A stretch of 11,277 bases of DNA from assembly GCA_903899865.1 (NCBI GenBank), contig CAIUKZ010000187.1, forward strand, positions 1-11,277. The letters are read 5' to 3'. Numbering within the stretch: position 1 is the first letter of the stretch; each line of letters starts with the position of its first letter. This document shows, one piece after another, positions 1-7,757 of the stretch. The DNA comes from an uncultured Bacteroidales bacterium (lineage in GTDB: Bacteria > Bacteroidota > Bacteroidia > Bacteroidales > Paludibacteraceae). Under the pieces are notes generated by a model. That model saw only the letters and a program-made list of their open reading frames with translations. It was not told where the DNA came from and searched no databases. The translations under genes were made by a program, and so were the position numbers.

Positions 1-266
1 GTAGCATACCCACGTGTCATCATAAATCGCCAAAAAGATTTTAGGGTTGAGATTTTTCGTGACAGCGTTCTAGCAGACAGTTTTTCATTCATCAACTGCA
101 GAACCCAAAGCTGTATGTGTTGGGGTTTTACATCTGATGCGCGAAATGCCTCGGGAGCAATGGTCAAGAAATTGATGAATTGAAGTAGGTCGGTGTGATA
201 CGACAAAACAGTATGAGAAGAATAATTCTTTTCATACTGTAGATATTGCAGAAATTCGTTCATCAT
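1..266 (-). CDS. Tyrosine recombinase, XerC/XerD type (N-terminal part, cut by window edge)
   Basis: This frame is open from ATG at 266 to the left edge: 88 codons with no stop. It reads as the N-terminal SAM-like core-binding domain of Xer recombinases. Recognisable pieces are NEFLQYLQYEKNYSSHTVLS near residues 3-22, then SYHTDLLQF, a middle with LSARTLSRKISTLKSFWRF (residues 63-81) and MMTRGYA at the edge, just before the usual linker to the catalytic domain. The R-H-R-Y catalytic residues would lie outside the window. Xer proteins resolve chromosome dimers at dif. A second ATG follows at 263, and either could start the protein. The gene sits 70 bases downstream of rpsU on the same strand, an arrangement familiar in Bacteroidota, so it is probably co-transcribed with it. 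Whether it is XerC, XerD or the single-Xer type cannot be decided from this fragment. Confidence 0.85.
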   Translation of the reverse strand, partial: MMNEFLQYLQYEKNYSSHTVLSYHTDLLQFINFLTIAPEAFRASDVKPQHIQLWVLQLMNEKLSARTLSRKISTLKSFWRFMMTRGYA

Positions 267-302
267 AACCGTAATCTTTTCTGCAACGAAGTTATATTAA
301 AT

Positions 303-330
303 AAAGCCCAAAAGCAAGTTTTAAGGCTTT
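303..330 (-). terminator. Hairpin between rpsU and the recombinase gene
   Basis: AAAGCC (303-308) pairs with GGCTTT (325-330), and AAAA (310-313) with TTTT (319-322), leaving the loop GCAAG and small bulges at 309 and 323-324. On the minus strand the hairpin lies 7 bases after the rpsU stop, followed by the AT-rich ATTTAATAT rather than a clean U-run. It could be a weak or partial terminator that sets the rpsU to recombinase ratio. Only the pairing is seen. Confidence 0.4.
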
Positions 331-336
331 TATTTA

Positions 337-528
337 CTACTCTTCGCGAAGATTTTTCTTTTGTACGTAAATCGCGTGCATTTTTTCTTCACGACCTACG
401 ATAGAAGGTTTGTCAAAACATTGACGACGACGAAGTTCTTTCACCACGCCTGTTTTTTCAAATTTGCGTTTGAATTTTTTTAATGCTCTTTCAATGTTTT
501 CGCCTTCTTTTACTGGAACTACGATCAT
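337..528 (-). CDS. rpsU: Small ribosomal subunit protein bS21
   Basis: This 63-residue basic protein has the full bS21 pattern: MIVVPVKEGENIERALKKFK at the start, KFEKTGVVKELRRRQCF in the middle and a charged C-terminus ending in REE. bS21 is a late-assembling 30S protein near the platform. In Bacteroidota (shown for Flavobacterium johnsoniae) it helps bury the anti-Shine-Dalgarno end of 16S rRNA, which explains the rarity of SD sequences in the phylum. The start is fixed by the conserved N-terminus. The leader is A-rich with no AGGAG-like stretch. A good promoter lies about 50 bases upstream (578-608), and a recombinase gene follows on the same strand. Confidence 0.96.
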   Translation of the reverse strand: MIVVPVKEGENIERALKKFKRKFEKTGVVKELRRRQCFDKPSIVGREEKMHAIYVQKKNLREE

Positions 529-577
529 AATTTATGGTATTTGTTTGTGTTTAAACTTTTCACTGAAAATTGGACTG

Positions 578-608
578 CAAAGATAGATAATCATTTCCAA
601 ATGACAAA
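578..608 (-). promoter_or_regulatory. Promoter of rpsU
   Basis: Read on the minus strand, a TTTG at 608-605 is followed after 19 bases by TATCTTTG at 585-578. This matches the Bacteroidota housekeeping pattern TTTG / TAnnTTTG. Transcription would start near 571, giving a leader of roughly 40-45 bases to the ATG at 528. Confidence 0.7.
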
Positions 609-654
609 AGCTTTTTTGAAAATAATTATTGGGCATCTATTCAATTCTCTTTTG

Positions 655-1383
655 TTATTTCAAAATCTCCCACTCCATAATGATATCATCTGTCATTTCG
701 ATTTCTTCTGGGGATATGGAAAGGGTTTTTTGCGGTTTATAAATGTCATCTTGACTTAAACAATAAAATGCTTTTTCTTCAATATAATTTTTGTTAGATC
801 TATAGTTTGGACTAACACCATAGTCAATTTTCATCAATTTTCCCAAAGTGATATTGCTATTTTTTACAATCGCATCTGCTTTGGAAGTAGCATCTTTAAT
901 TGCATTTGCTATTAATAAGGATTTGACTTTTTGTTTATTATTCTCCGATAACTCAAACTTAATACTTATTTCTCCTTTGGTTTTTGACTTACCAATAGCA
1001 TCTGCTATTTTATTCACTTTATCAAGGTCGTTGATTACTTCTACAACGATACTTTGCTTTGCTTGATAACCATTCTTTCTTCCTCTACCAGATTCATAAT
1101 CATAGTTTGTGCCGATTTGAAATCTATTTGATTTAATGCTTGCCATTTCTATTCCTTGACCAATCATGAATTTTCTTAGTGACTCAGATTGACTTTTTAA
1201 TGAGTCCATACAAACTGAATAATCTTTGTTTATAGATGCTAATTCAACCGATATTCTTGCTACATCGGGAACAACAAGAACTTTGGAATTACCACCCACA
1301 ACTAGTGTAGAGGGGGCATTTTGTGCATACGTCCATGTACTAAGAAATAGTCCAATAATGGTCAGGCGGATAAATGATTTCAT
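655..1383 (-). CDS. SIMPL domain (DUF541) periplasmic protein
   Basis: The protein has 242 residues. Residues 1-20 (MKSFIRLTIIGLFLSTWTYA) form a Sec signal peptide with a likely cut before QNAPS, so it is exported to the periplasm or outer membrane space. The rest is one SIMPL/DUF541 domain. It has the typical opening TLVVGGNSKVLVVPDVARIS (residues 26-45), a central segment with many Lys/Asp helices, and a closing beta strand of the PEEIEMTDDIIMEWEIL type, comparable to the PGEIEI-V-V-FEI end of the family. Members include Brucella BP26/OMP28 and E. coli YggE; they form oligomeric rings and have been linked to oxidative stress, but the biochemical role is open. The gene follows cobB after 80 bases with no TAnnTTTG box in the gap, so it is probably on the cobB transcript. 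Confidence 0.85.
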   Translation of the reverse strand: MKSFIRLTIIGLFLSTWTYAQNAPSTLVVGGNSKVLVVPDVARISVELASINKDYSVCMDSLKSQSESLRKFMIGQGIEMASIKSNRFQIGTNYDYESGRGRKNGYQAKQSIVVEVINDLDKVNKIADAIGKSKTKGEISIKFELSENNKQKVKSLLIANAIKDATSKADAIVKNSNITLGKLMKIDYGVSPNYRSNKNYIEEKAFYCLSQDDIYKPQKTLSISPEEIEMTDDIIMEWEILK

Positions 1384-1463
1384 GTTTTTTGGTTTTTAAA
1401 TGGGTTTCCGATTAGGTTTTTGAGAATCGTATATGTTTGAATAAAACGAAAGTTTGTCCTGAT

Positions 1464-2153
1464 TTATTGCTTCAGATACTTGGTTTTCAACTCCAGTATC
1501 CCTTCTGATGCTCCTTTGCGAATGACGGTAATTGAGCTCGGCAGATTCGAAATCTCGTTCGGGTCAATCAGGTAGATGAGGCAACCCTGTGGAGCATAAT
1601 TCATCAGACTAGCAGCAGGATATACTTTCAGTGAAGTTCCGATAATCACTAAAATTTCTGCTCGTTGCACGATCCTAATTGCATTTTCGATTTCAGGAAC
1701 AGCTTCTCCAAACCACACAATATGTGGTCGAAGTTGAAAGCCTTTGGGGCACAAGTCACCTTTTTTAATAATGGGTTGGGAATGCGTGATATCATACACT
1801 TCTCCACCTGACCCTGTGGAGCGGGCTTTCATCAGTTCGCCATGAAGGTGCAGTACATTGCTACTTCCAGCACGTTCATGAAGATTATCTACGTTTTGGG
1901 TGACAATTTGTACATCAAAGTCGGCTTCCAACTCGGCAAGTAATTGATGACCAGCGTTGGGTGTGCAGTCTATGAGTTGTGCGCGCCTTTGATTGTAAAA
2001 GTCAAGTACCATTTCCATGTCTTTATACCATCCTTCAGGCGAAGCAACATCCTCCACGCGGTGATTTTCCCACAGTCCGTTGGAATCTCTAAATGTACTG
2101 ATTCCGCTCTCCGCACTCATCCCTGCACCTGTTAATACTACTAGCTTTTTCAT
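1464..2153 (-). CDS. cobB: NAD-dependent protein deacylase, sirtuin of the CobB/SIRT5 class
   Basis: This is a 229-residue sirtuin that removes acyl groups from lysine using NAD+. Visible motifs are the nucleotide-binding GAGMSAESGISTFR (9-22), TQNVDN (85-90), the catalytic His104 in LHLHGE, HIVWFGE (144-150) and GTSLKVYPAA (172-181). Tyr53 and Arg56 (FYNQRR) match the Tyr-x-x-Arg pair that lets CobB and SIRT5 accept succinyl and malonyl lysine, so desuccinylation is likely as well as deacetylation (inference). The zinc-binding four-cysteine module is not intact: the segment after His104 has Ser112 where E. coli CobB has its first zinc cysteine, and only Cys135 remains in the loop. The start is fixed by MKKLVVLTGAGMS. 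The gene has its own promoter (2276-2306) and probably heads a transcript with the SIMPL gene. Confidence 0.93.
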   Translation of the reverse strand: MKKLVVLTGAGMSAESGISTFRDSNGLWENHRVEDVASPEGWYKDMEMVLDFYNQRRAQLIDCTPNAGHQLLAELEADFDVQIVTQNVDNLHERAGSSNVLHLHGELMKARSTGSGGEVYDITHSQPIIKKGDLCPKGFQLRPHIVWFGEAVPEIENAIRIVQRAEILVIIGTSLKVYPAASLMNYAPQGCLIYLIDPNEISNLPSSITVIRKGASEGILELKTKYLKQ

Positions 2154-2275
2154 CTGTTTATTATTGTTTTTTTGATGTCAGATGGAACTCGCACATAAAC
2201 ATCTTCTTGTGTATCAACGTTTATTTGTCATGCTCGTTTCATTGAGATTAAAATGAAATATTAATTATAATCCAA

Positions 2276-2306
2276 CAAAAATAGGGATATTTGACTGTTT
2301 TATCAA
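2276..2306 (-). promoter_or_regulatory. Promoter of cobB
   Basis: On the minus strand, TTG (2306-2304) is followed after 20 bases by TATTTTTG (2283-2276), a match to TAnnTTTG. Transcription would begin near 2269, giving a leader of about 115 bases. It overlaps the oppositely directed promoter of the M23 gene. Confidence 0.5.
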
Positions 2307-2323
2307 TTATCTGGTTATATTTG
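2290..2323 (+). promoter_or_regulatory. Promoter of the M23-M6 peptidase pair
   Basis: TTTG at 2290-2293 and TATATTTG at 2316-2323 are 22 bases apart, within the range used by Bacteroidota promoters. The start point would be near 2330, so the TTG at 2347 would leave almost no leader and the ATG at 2386 about 55 bases. Confidence 0.6.
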
Positions 2324-2385
2324 TTGCTTAAGTACATTATTTAAAGTTGTCTTGTCAAGTAATTTCACCATTAAATTCAGACAAA

Positions 2386-3804
2386 ATGAAACATGTCCTA
2401 CTTTCAATATTGATGGCATTTTACATGTGTATTACAGTGGTGATGGCGCAAAGTGATGCCCCTGTCTCTGGTAGTGAAATAGCGTATGAACCTTATTCAG
2501 CGACCAACCCCGAGATTTCAGCGGAGCAATATTTAGAGTTGGAGACACGGTGCAACGATAACAGTGCAAGATTTATCAAAGCGTCTAATGTGCAAAAATC
2601 CTCTGCCAGTGTCAGTCTCGGTTGGCCAATAAAAGCAGCTTCGGGTTTTACTGATTGTGAGTACCATTTCATAGGTGCATACGTAGATCACAATGCCGCC
2701 ACTGGTGCAGTGACAGATTACAACTGTGAATCAAACACCTATGACGGGCACCATGGCACTGATTTTGCAGCTTGGCCATTTGGATTTTACAAAATGGAAA
2801 ATAACTATGTGGAGATAATTGCGGCAGCTGCAGGAACCATCGTAGATAAGCATGATGGAGAGTTTGATCGCAATTGTGCAGGCAATAAGCTCCTTGCCAA
2901 TTATGTGATTATTCAACATAGTGACGGATCTAGAGCCCTTTATTGGCACATGAAAAACACGTCGGTTACTACAAAAGCGATAGGTCAACAAGTAGCTCAA
3001 GGGGAATATCTAGGTGTGATAGGAAGTTCGGGTAGCTCGTCAGGGCCTCATTTGCATTTTGAGGTTTGGTCTGGTAGCGCAGCCAATACGTATATAGATC
3101 CGTTTGCTGGAACTTGTAATAAAATTAATGCAACCAGTTGGTGGGCCAATCAACGTCCACACACCGAGCCAGCCGTAGTGAAAGCTTCAGTTCATACCAC
3201 TGATGTGGTTTTTGCCACTTGTCCAGAAACAGGTACAATCACCGAAAGTAACTCATTTACAGTTCCTTTTCAAGGGCCAGGATTAGCACCTGGTTATGCT
3301 AAATTTTACATCTATCTAAGAGAAGCCACTGTAGGCACAACTGTCAACCTCTCGATACTTAATCCAGATGCAAGCGTATTTGCCAGTTGGACTTATCCTG
3401 TAACTACCTATTATAAAAACACGGCCTATCAATGGTCAAAAAAACTTCCAACAATTCCAGGCGACTATACATTTCAAACAGATTATAATGGGAAGAAATG
3501 TAGCTCCAATTTCAAAATTTCAAATTCAACTGATTTGAAATCACAGTTCTCACTGAGTGAAATAAAAATATTTCCTATTCCCATCAAAGAGACCTCAACG
3601 CTAAAAGGCGAGAATATTGAGAATGGAAGTTACAAAATTACGATTCAGGATATTGCTGGACAAATATTATTTTGCTCCGAAATAAATATCGATAATATGT
3701 CAATTAATCTGGACTTGCCTACCAAACAACTTGGAGCTGGATACTATCTCATCTCTGTTGAGACTGGCAATAAAAGAATTATTCGAAAAGTGTTTAAGAT
3801 TTAA
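2386..3804 (+). CDS. Secreted M23 family metallopeptidase with T9SS C-terminal sorting domain
   Basis: The protein has 472 residues from the ATG at 2386. An in-frame TTG at 2347 would add 13 residues ahead of the signal peptide and is not favoured. Residues 1-21 (MKHVLLSILMAFYMCITVVMA) are a Sec signal peptide. The LytM/M23 domain (about 80-240) has the complete metal site: HxxxD at His122/Asp126, the His188 of YWHMK, and HLHFEVW with His222 and His224. Such enzymes cut peptide cross-links in peptidoglycan. Residues 267-380 look like a beta-sandwich domain. About 393-472 is a type A T9SS sorting domain ending in RKVFKI, so the protein is predicted to cross the outer membrane and be anchored or released. 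The usual YPNP opening of that domain is FPIP here. The M6 peptidase gene follows after 30 bases without a promoter, so the two are probably one operon. Confidence 0.88.
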   Translation: MKHVLLSILMAFYMCITVVMAQSDAPVSGSEIAYEPYSATNPEISAEQYLELETRCNDNSARFIKASNVQKSSASVSLGWPIKAASGFTDCEYHFIGAYVDHNAATGAVTDYNCESNTYDGHHGTDFAAWPFGFYKMENNYVEIIAAAAGTIVDKHDGEFDRNCAGNKLLANYVIIQHSDGSRALYWHMKNTSVTTKAIGQQVAQGEYLGVIGSSGSSSGPHLHFEVWSGSAANTYIDPFAGTCNKINATSWWANQRPHTEPAVVKASVHTTDVVFATCPETGTITESNSFTVPFQGPGLAPGYAKFYIYLREATVGTTVNLSILNPDASVFASWTYPVTTYYKNTAYQWSKKLPTIPGDYTFQTDYNGKKCSSNFKISNSTDLKSQFSLSEIKIFPIPIKETSTLKGENIENGSYKITIQDIAGQILFCSEINIDNMSINLDLPTKQLGAGYYLISVETGNKRIIRKVFKI

Positions 3805-3834
3805 GGTTGAATTTACGTCAAAAATCCAAGAGCC

Positions 3835-5664
3835 ATGAATAAAGCTAAATACCTATTTTTATCTATTTTTATTTTCACCTTTCTTTGTGCCAATGCTATG
3901 CCTGCTTACCCCGGATTGGTAGATTACAAACAGCCCGATGGTACTACGGTAAAAATATATCTTCATGGTGATGAAAGGATGAAGTCTGCAGAAACTCAAG
4001 ACGGTTACACGGTAATGAACAACAAGAAGGGATATTTGGAATATGCTGTGTCCAATAACTATGGCGACATTGTGCCCAGTGGAATAATGGCTAAAAACGC
4101 AGACCTTAGAGATAGCAAAGCTAAGAGCATGCTTGCGCGTATGCCTAAACACATTCAATACAGTCCAGCTCAAAAAGCTGCAAGGATGAAAATTAGACGG
4201 GTAGTAGAAGCAGAACAAAAGCAGTACAAATCCTTTCCCACTGTAGGGAGTAGAAAGTTGATTTGCATCTTAATGAATTTTTCAGATCTTACGATGAACA
4301 GACCCAGGGTTGATTTTGAAAATTTGTTTAATCAAGTGGGGTATAACACCGAAGGAGCCACAGGGAGTGTGCATGATTATTTCAAAGAGTGCTCTTACGG
4401 ACGGTTTGATTTAAATGTGACTGTAGTGGGACCTTACACCGCAGCAAACCCCATGGCCTATTATGGTAAGAATGATATTGAAGACACTGATACCCTGCCA
4501 CACCATTTGGTCTCAGAGGCCATTCTGGCGGCCGATGTGGATGTCAACTATGCCGACTTTGACAATGATGCCGATGGCAAAGTAGATGGAATTTATGTCA
4601 TCTATGCTGGATATGGGGAGGAAGCAGGTGGTGGGGATGACTGCATTTGGGCACATGCATGGTCGCTACCTACTCCCAAAATATGTGATGGAAAAAGTGT
4701 AGCCAAATACTCATGTTCGTCTGAGTTGTCAAGCAATAAAAACATGAATATCAATACGATAGGTATTATTTGTCATGAGTTTGGACATGTGCTCGGTGCT
4801 CCCGATTATTATGACACGGACTATTCTAAGAATGGCGATTATCTAGGTACTGGAAAATGGGATCTGCAAGGAGGTGGCTCATGGAACAATGGTGGAAAAA
4901 CACCTGCTCATCCCAATGCATTCACTAAATGTTACACCTACAATTGGGCAAGTGCTAAGACCATTGCTTCTTCACAATCATTTGTATTGAAAAATTCAGC
5001 GAAAGATTCGACCAGTTTTTATCGCATCAATACGCCAACTAGTGGAGAGTACTTTCTCTTAGAAAATAGGCAGAAGGTAGGTTTTGATAGCAAGGTGCCA
5101 GGCAAAGGTATGCTTATCTATCACGTGGACAGTGCGTATGTGTCTAGCCACATGAGTTCAAATGATGTGAACAATACCAGCCATCAGGGAATGTACATCA
5201 TGGCTGCAAACTCGAGTGTGAGCAACGGCGTAGAGTCGGCAGTTTTTGCAATAAACTCAACCGGATGCCCTTTCCCAGGTACTACATTCAATACCCGATT
5301 TGATGACACATCAACACCCAGTTCCTTGTCATGGTTAGGGGAAGACACCGCTAAGCCTGTAACTAATATTACAGAAGATATTAATGACAGCACCATTCAT
5401 TTTGATTTCATGCCTTTGCCCACTCTGCTTGCTAGTTCATCAGTAAAACTGAGTATGTATCCTAATCCGGCTACAACTGAATTGCATGTTCATTTATCCG
5501 ATTACAGCATCGTACGTACGTATTCCGTTTGCGATTTACAAGGACATGCTCGTATTACCGGTGTTTTAAGTGAAGACACTCGTATATCACTGCATCAGCT
5601 TAATCCATCTGTATATGTGTTGAAAGTGAATAACGTTGACCCTGTGTTGTTTGAAAAAAGATAA
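3835..5664 (+). CDS. Secreted M6 family (immune inhibitor A-like) metalloprotease with T9SS sorting domain
   Basis: This is a 609-residue exported protease. Residues 1-21 form a signal peptide with a likely cut after ANA. Residues 22-110 are the propeptide of this family, opening MPAYPGLVDYKQPDGTTVKI. The catalytic domain (about 138-420) holds the zinc motif HEFGHVLGAPD, giving His314, Glu315, His318 and Asp324. Before it, DFDNDADGKVDG (241-252) is an EF-hand-like calcium loop. Residues about 538-609 are a T9SS sorting domain, beginning with the canonical MYPNPA (541-546) and ending VLFEKR. Family members degrade host or environmental proteins, but the substrate cannot be read from sequence. 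It lies 30 bases after the M23 gene on the same strand. No terminator is evident in the 106 bases between it and kup. Confidence 0.9.
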   Translation: MNKAKYLFLSIFIFTFLCANAMPAYPGLVDYKQPDGTTVKIYLHGDERMKSAETQDGYTVMNNKKGYLEYAVSNNYGDIVPSGIMAKNADLRDSKAKSMLARMPKHIQYSPAQKAARMKIRRVVEAEQKQYKSFPTVGSRKLICILMNFSDLTMNRPRVDFENLFNQVGYNTEGATGSVHDYFKECSYGRFDLNVTVVGPYTAANPMAYYGKNDIEDTDTLPHHLVSEAILAADVDVNYADFDNDADGKVDGIYVIYAGYGEEAGGGDDCIWAHAWSLPTPKICDGKSVAKYSCSSELSSNKNMNINTIGIICHEFGHVLGAPDYYDTDYSKNGDYLGTGKWDLQGGGSWNNGGKTPAHPNAFTKCYTYNWASAKTIASSQSFVLKNSAKDSTSFYRINTPTSGEYFLLENRQKVGFDSKVPGKGMLIYHVDSAYVSSHMSSNDVNNTSHQGMYIMAANSSVSNGVESAVFAINSTGCPFPGTTFNTRFDDTSTPSSLSWLGEDTAKPVTNITEDINDSTIHFDFMPLPTLLASSSVKLSMYPNPATTELHVHLSDYSIVRTYSVCDLQGHARITGVLSEDTRISLHQLNPSVYVLKVNNVDPVLFEKR

Positions 5665-5723
5665 AAACTAGATGTATTAAAGCTCTGTTATCCAATTTTT
5701 TTCGAATTTAATGACATGAATTA

Positions 5724-5753
5724 TTGGCAAATGGTTCAAAAGTCGTAATTTTG
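5724..5753 (+). promoter_or_regulatory. Promoter of kup
   Basis: TTG (5724-5726), a 19-base gap and TAATTTTG (5746-5753) fit the Bacteroidota consensus closely. The start point would fall near 5758-5760, only about 11-13 bases before the kup ATG at 5771. Confidence 0.65.
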
Positions 5754-5770
5754 CGAAAAAATTTTTCATC

Positions 5771-7711
5771 ATGAGCCAAAACAGCACATTAAGCAAAGTT
5801 ACTCTTTCAGGATTGCTCATCACCCTCGGAATTGTTTATGGGGATATCGGTACCAGCCCACTTTATGTAATGAAAGCCATCCTCTTTGGGGCTGATCAAG
5901 TCAACGAGCTACTTGTTTATGGTGGTATTTCCTGTATCTTTTGGACCTTAACATTGCAGACTTCGTTTAAGTATGTGATCATCACACTTCGAGCCGACAA
6001 CCATGGTGAAGGTGGTATTTTTGCATTGTTTGGTCTCATTCGTAAGAAAACAGTTTCATTGTCAGTGCTTGCCATGGTTGGCGGAAGTGCTCTTCTTGCC
6101 GATGGTGTCATCACTCCTGCTATCACAGTCACATCTGCTATTGAGGGCTTAGGCTTAGTGTTGTCTGAGGTTCCCGTAGTGCCAGTGGTCTTATTAATAC
6201 TCCTTTCTTTGTTTTTTATCCAGCAGTTTGGAACTAAGTTTGTGGGCAATTTTTTTGGTCCAGTCATGTTCGTTTGGTTTATAACACTTGGCGTATTGGG
6301 AGTTTCACAAATCATCTACCATCCACAAATTTTAAAAGCGCTTAATCCAAAATACGCCTACGATTTGCTCACCATGTATCCAAGTGGCATCCTACTTTTG
6401 GGGGCTGTTTTTCTCGCCACTACAGGAGCAGAGGCTTTGTACTCCGATTTGGGGCATTGCGGGTTGAAAAACATTCGTATAAGTTGGGTGTTCGTAAAAT
6501 TGACTTTGGTACTTAACTACTGTGGTCAGGGTGCATGGATTATGAATCATGCATCGCAAGCACAAGCTCAAAATCCATTTTTTGCAATCATGCCAGCATG
6601 GTTCTTAGTGCCAGGTATTATCCTGTCTACAGCAGCTGCTATTATTGCCAGTCAGGCTTTAATTACAGGTTCTTATACGCTTATCAGCGAAGCATCCTCC
6701 TTGAGTTTTTGGCCTAAACTACGAATTTCCTATCCTACCGATGTCAAGGGGCAGGTATATATCCCATTTGTCAATTGGTTTTTGTGGATAGCCTGTTCGG
6801 TGGCTGTTATTTATTTTCAAGAGTCTCAACGCATGGAGGCTGCCTATGGACTGTCCATTTCGTTGACCATGATAATGACCACATTGCTGCTAAATCAATA
6901 CCTTAAAACGGTGAAAATGCAATTGGTTTTTCATGTGTTGATTGTCGGATTGTTCCTTGTGATCGAAACCATGTTCTTGATAGCCAATTTACATAAATTT
7001 GCCAATGGTGGCTGGTTCAGTTTGCTGTTAGCATTTATGTTTTTCATCGTCATGTATGGTTGGCATTTTGGGCGAAAAATCAAGAATCGCTATATTTCGT
7101 ATGTCAATCTGAATGATTACAAGCAAATGTTTGACTCTTTGAGCAACGATGATTCGATTGCCAAAATAAGCTCCAATCTTATTTATATCTCCAAAGGCAA
7201 TAAGCCAGAAATGATAGAGTCAAAAATCATCTACTCCATTTTCAACAAGCAACCCAAAAGGGCTAACATCTATTGGTTCCTACACATCAATGACCTTGAG
7301 ACGCCCGACACGTTTGAATATAAGTCACATGTGATTATACCAGGTAGAGTAATAAAATTGGAGTTTAATCTCGGATTTAAAGTAGAACGTCGTGTCAATT
7401 TGTATTTCAGACAAGCGGTTGAGGACATGGTGCTGAATGGCGAAATCAGTATTCTTAGTTCGTATGAGTCGCTAAGAAAACACAATATAACGGCTGATTT
7501 TTTGTTTGTCAATTTGGATAGGGTGTTGTCCAACGATTTCAAACTGCCTCCTGTGGAAAGTTTTATTATGAGCATACATGACTTTGTAAAAGGTCTGAGT
7601 ATCACAGATGTAAAGGCATTAAATCTAGACACCAGTTCGGTGATAGAAGAAAAGGTGCCGATACTCATACAGCCCAAACAATCAGAGCGAATACATCGAA
7701 TAGTAGAATAA
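5771..7711 (+). CDS. kup: KUP family low-affinity potassium uptake protein
   Basis: The protein has 646 residues, the normal length for bacterial Kup. It is an inner-membrane transporter that takes up K+, generally with protons. The family signature is intact: YGDIGTSPLY (23-32), DNHGEGGIFAL (76-86) and DGVITPAITVTSAIEG (111-126). About twelve hydrophobic segments fill residues 12-450, ending near FANGGWFSLLLAFMFFIVMY, and a roughly 190-residue soluble cytoplasmic domain follows. The start is fixed by the N-terminal signature and the promoter just upstream. A terminator-like hairpin begins 8 bases after the stop, and corA follows, so the two cation transporters are adjacent but may be transcriptionally uncoupled. 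Confidence 0.96.
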   Translation: MSQNSTLSKVTLSGLLITLGIVYGDIGTSPLYVMKAILFGADQVNELLVYGGISCIFWTLTLQTSFKYVIITLRADNHGEGGIFALFGLIRKKTVSLSVLAMVGGSALLADGVITPAITVTSAIEGLGLVLSEVPVVPVVLLILLSLFFIQQFGTKFVGNFFGPVMFVWFITLGVLGVSQIIYHPQILKALNPKYAYDLLTMYPSGILLLGAVFLATTGAEALYSDLGHCGLKNIRISWVFVKLTLVLNYCGQGAWIMNHASQAQAQNPFFAIMPAWFLVPGIILSTAAAIIASQALITGSYTLISEASSLSFWPKLRISYPTDVKGQVYIPFVNWFLWIACSVAVIYFQESQRMEAAYGLSISLTMIMTTLLLNQYLKTVKMQLVFHVLIVGLFLVIETMFLIANLHKFANGGWFSLLLAFMFFIVMYGWHFGRKIKNRYISYVNLNDYKQMFDSLSNDDSIAKISSNLIYISKGNKPEMIESKIIYSIFNKQPKRANIYWFLHINDLETPDTFEYKSHVIIPGRVIKLEFNLGFKVERRVNLYFRQAVEDMVLNGEISILSSYESLRKHNITADFLFVNLDRVLSNDFKLPPVESFIMSIHDFVKGLSITDVKALNLDTSSVIEEKVPILIQPKQSERIHRIVE

Positions 7712-7719
7712 TTCACCTC

Positions 7720-7757
7720 AAAGAGCTGCATCAAAAAATACTGATGTGGCTCTTTTT
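7720..7757 (+). terminator. Intrinsic terminator or attenuator between kup and corA
   Basis: AAAGAGCTGCATC (7720-7732) pairs with GATGTGGCTCTTT (7743-7755) over 13 base pairs, two of them G-U, around a 10-base loop. A run of five T ends at 7757. It is the strongest terminator-like element in the window. The in-frame GTG at 7746 lies inside the stem, which argues for the ATG at 7770 as the corA start. Confidence 0.7.

Noticed and set aside
606..615. AAAAGCTTTT as a terminator between the SIMPL gene and rpsU.
   Set aside because: The stem has only two G-C pairs and practically no loop, and it overlaps the -33 element of the rpsU promoter.
2347..2385. TTG start for the M23 peptidase.
   Set aside because: It would place 13 polar residues before a complete signal peptide and lie only about 17 bases after the predicted transcription start. 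The ATG at 2386 with an A-rich leader fits better.
7270..7734. Long frames antisense to kup, such as this one of 154 codons.
   Set aside because: They lie within a clearly coding gene on the other strand, have no promoter and have no family resemblance; they are shadows of kup.
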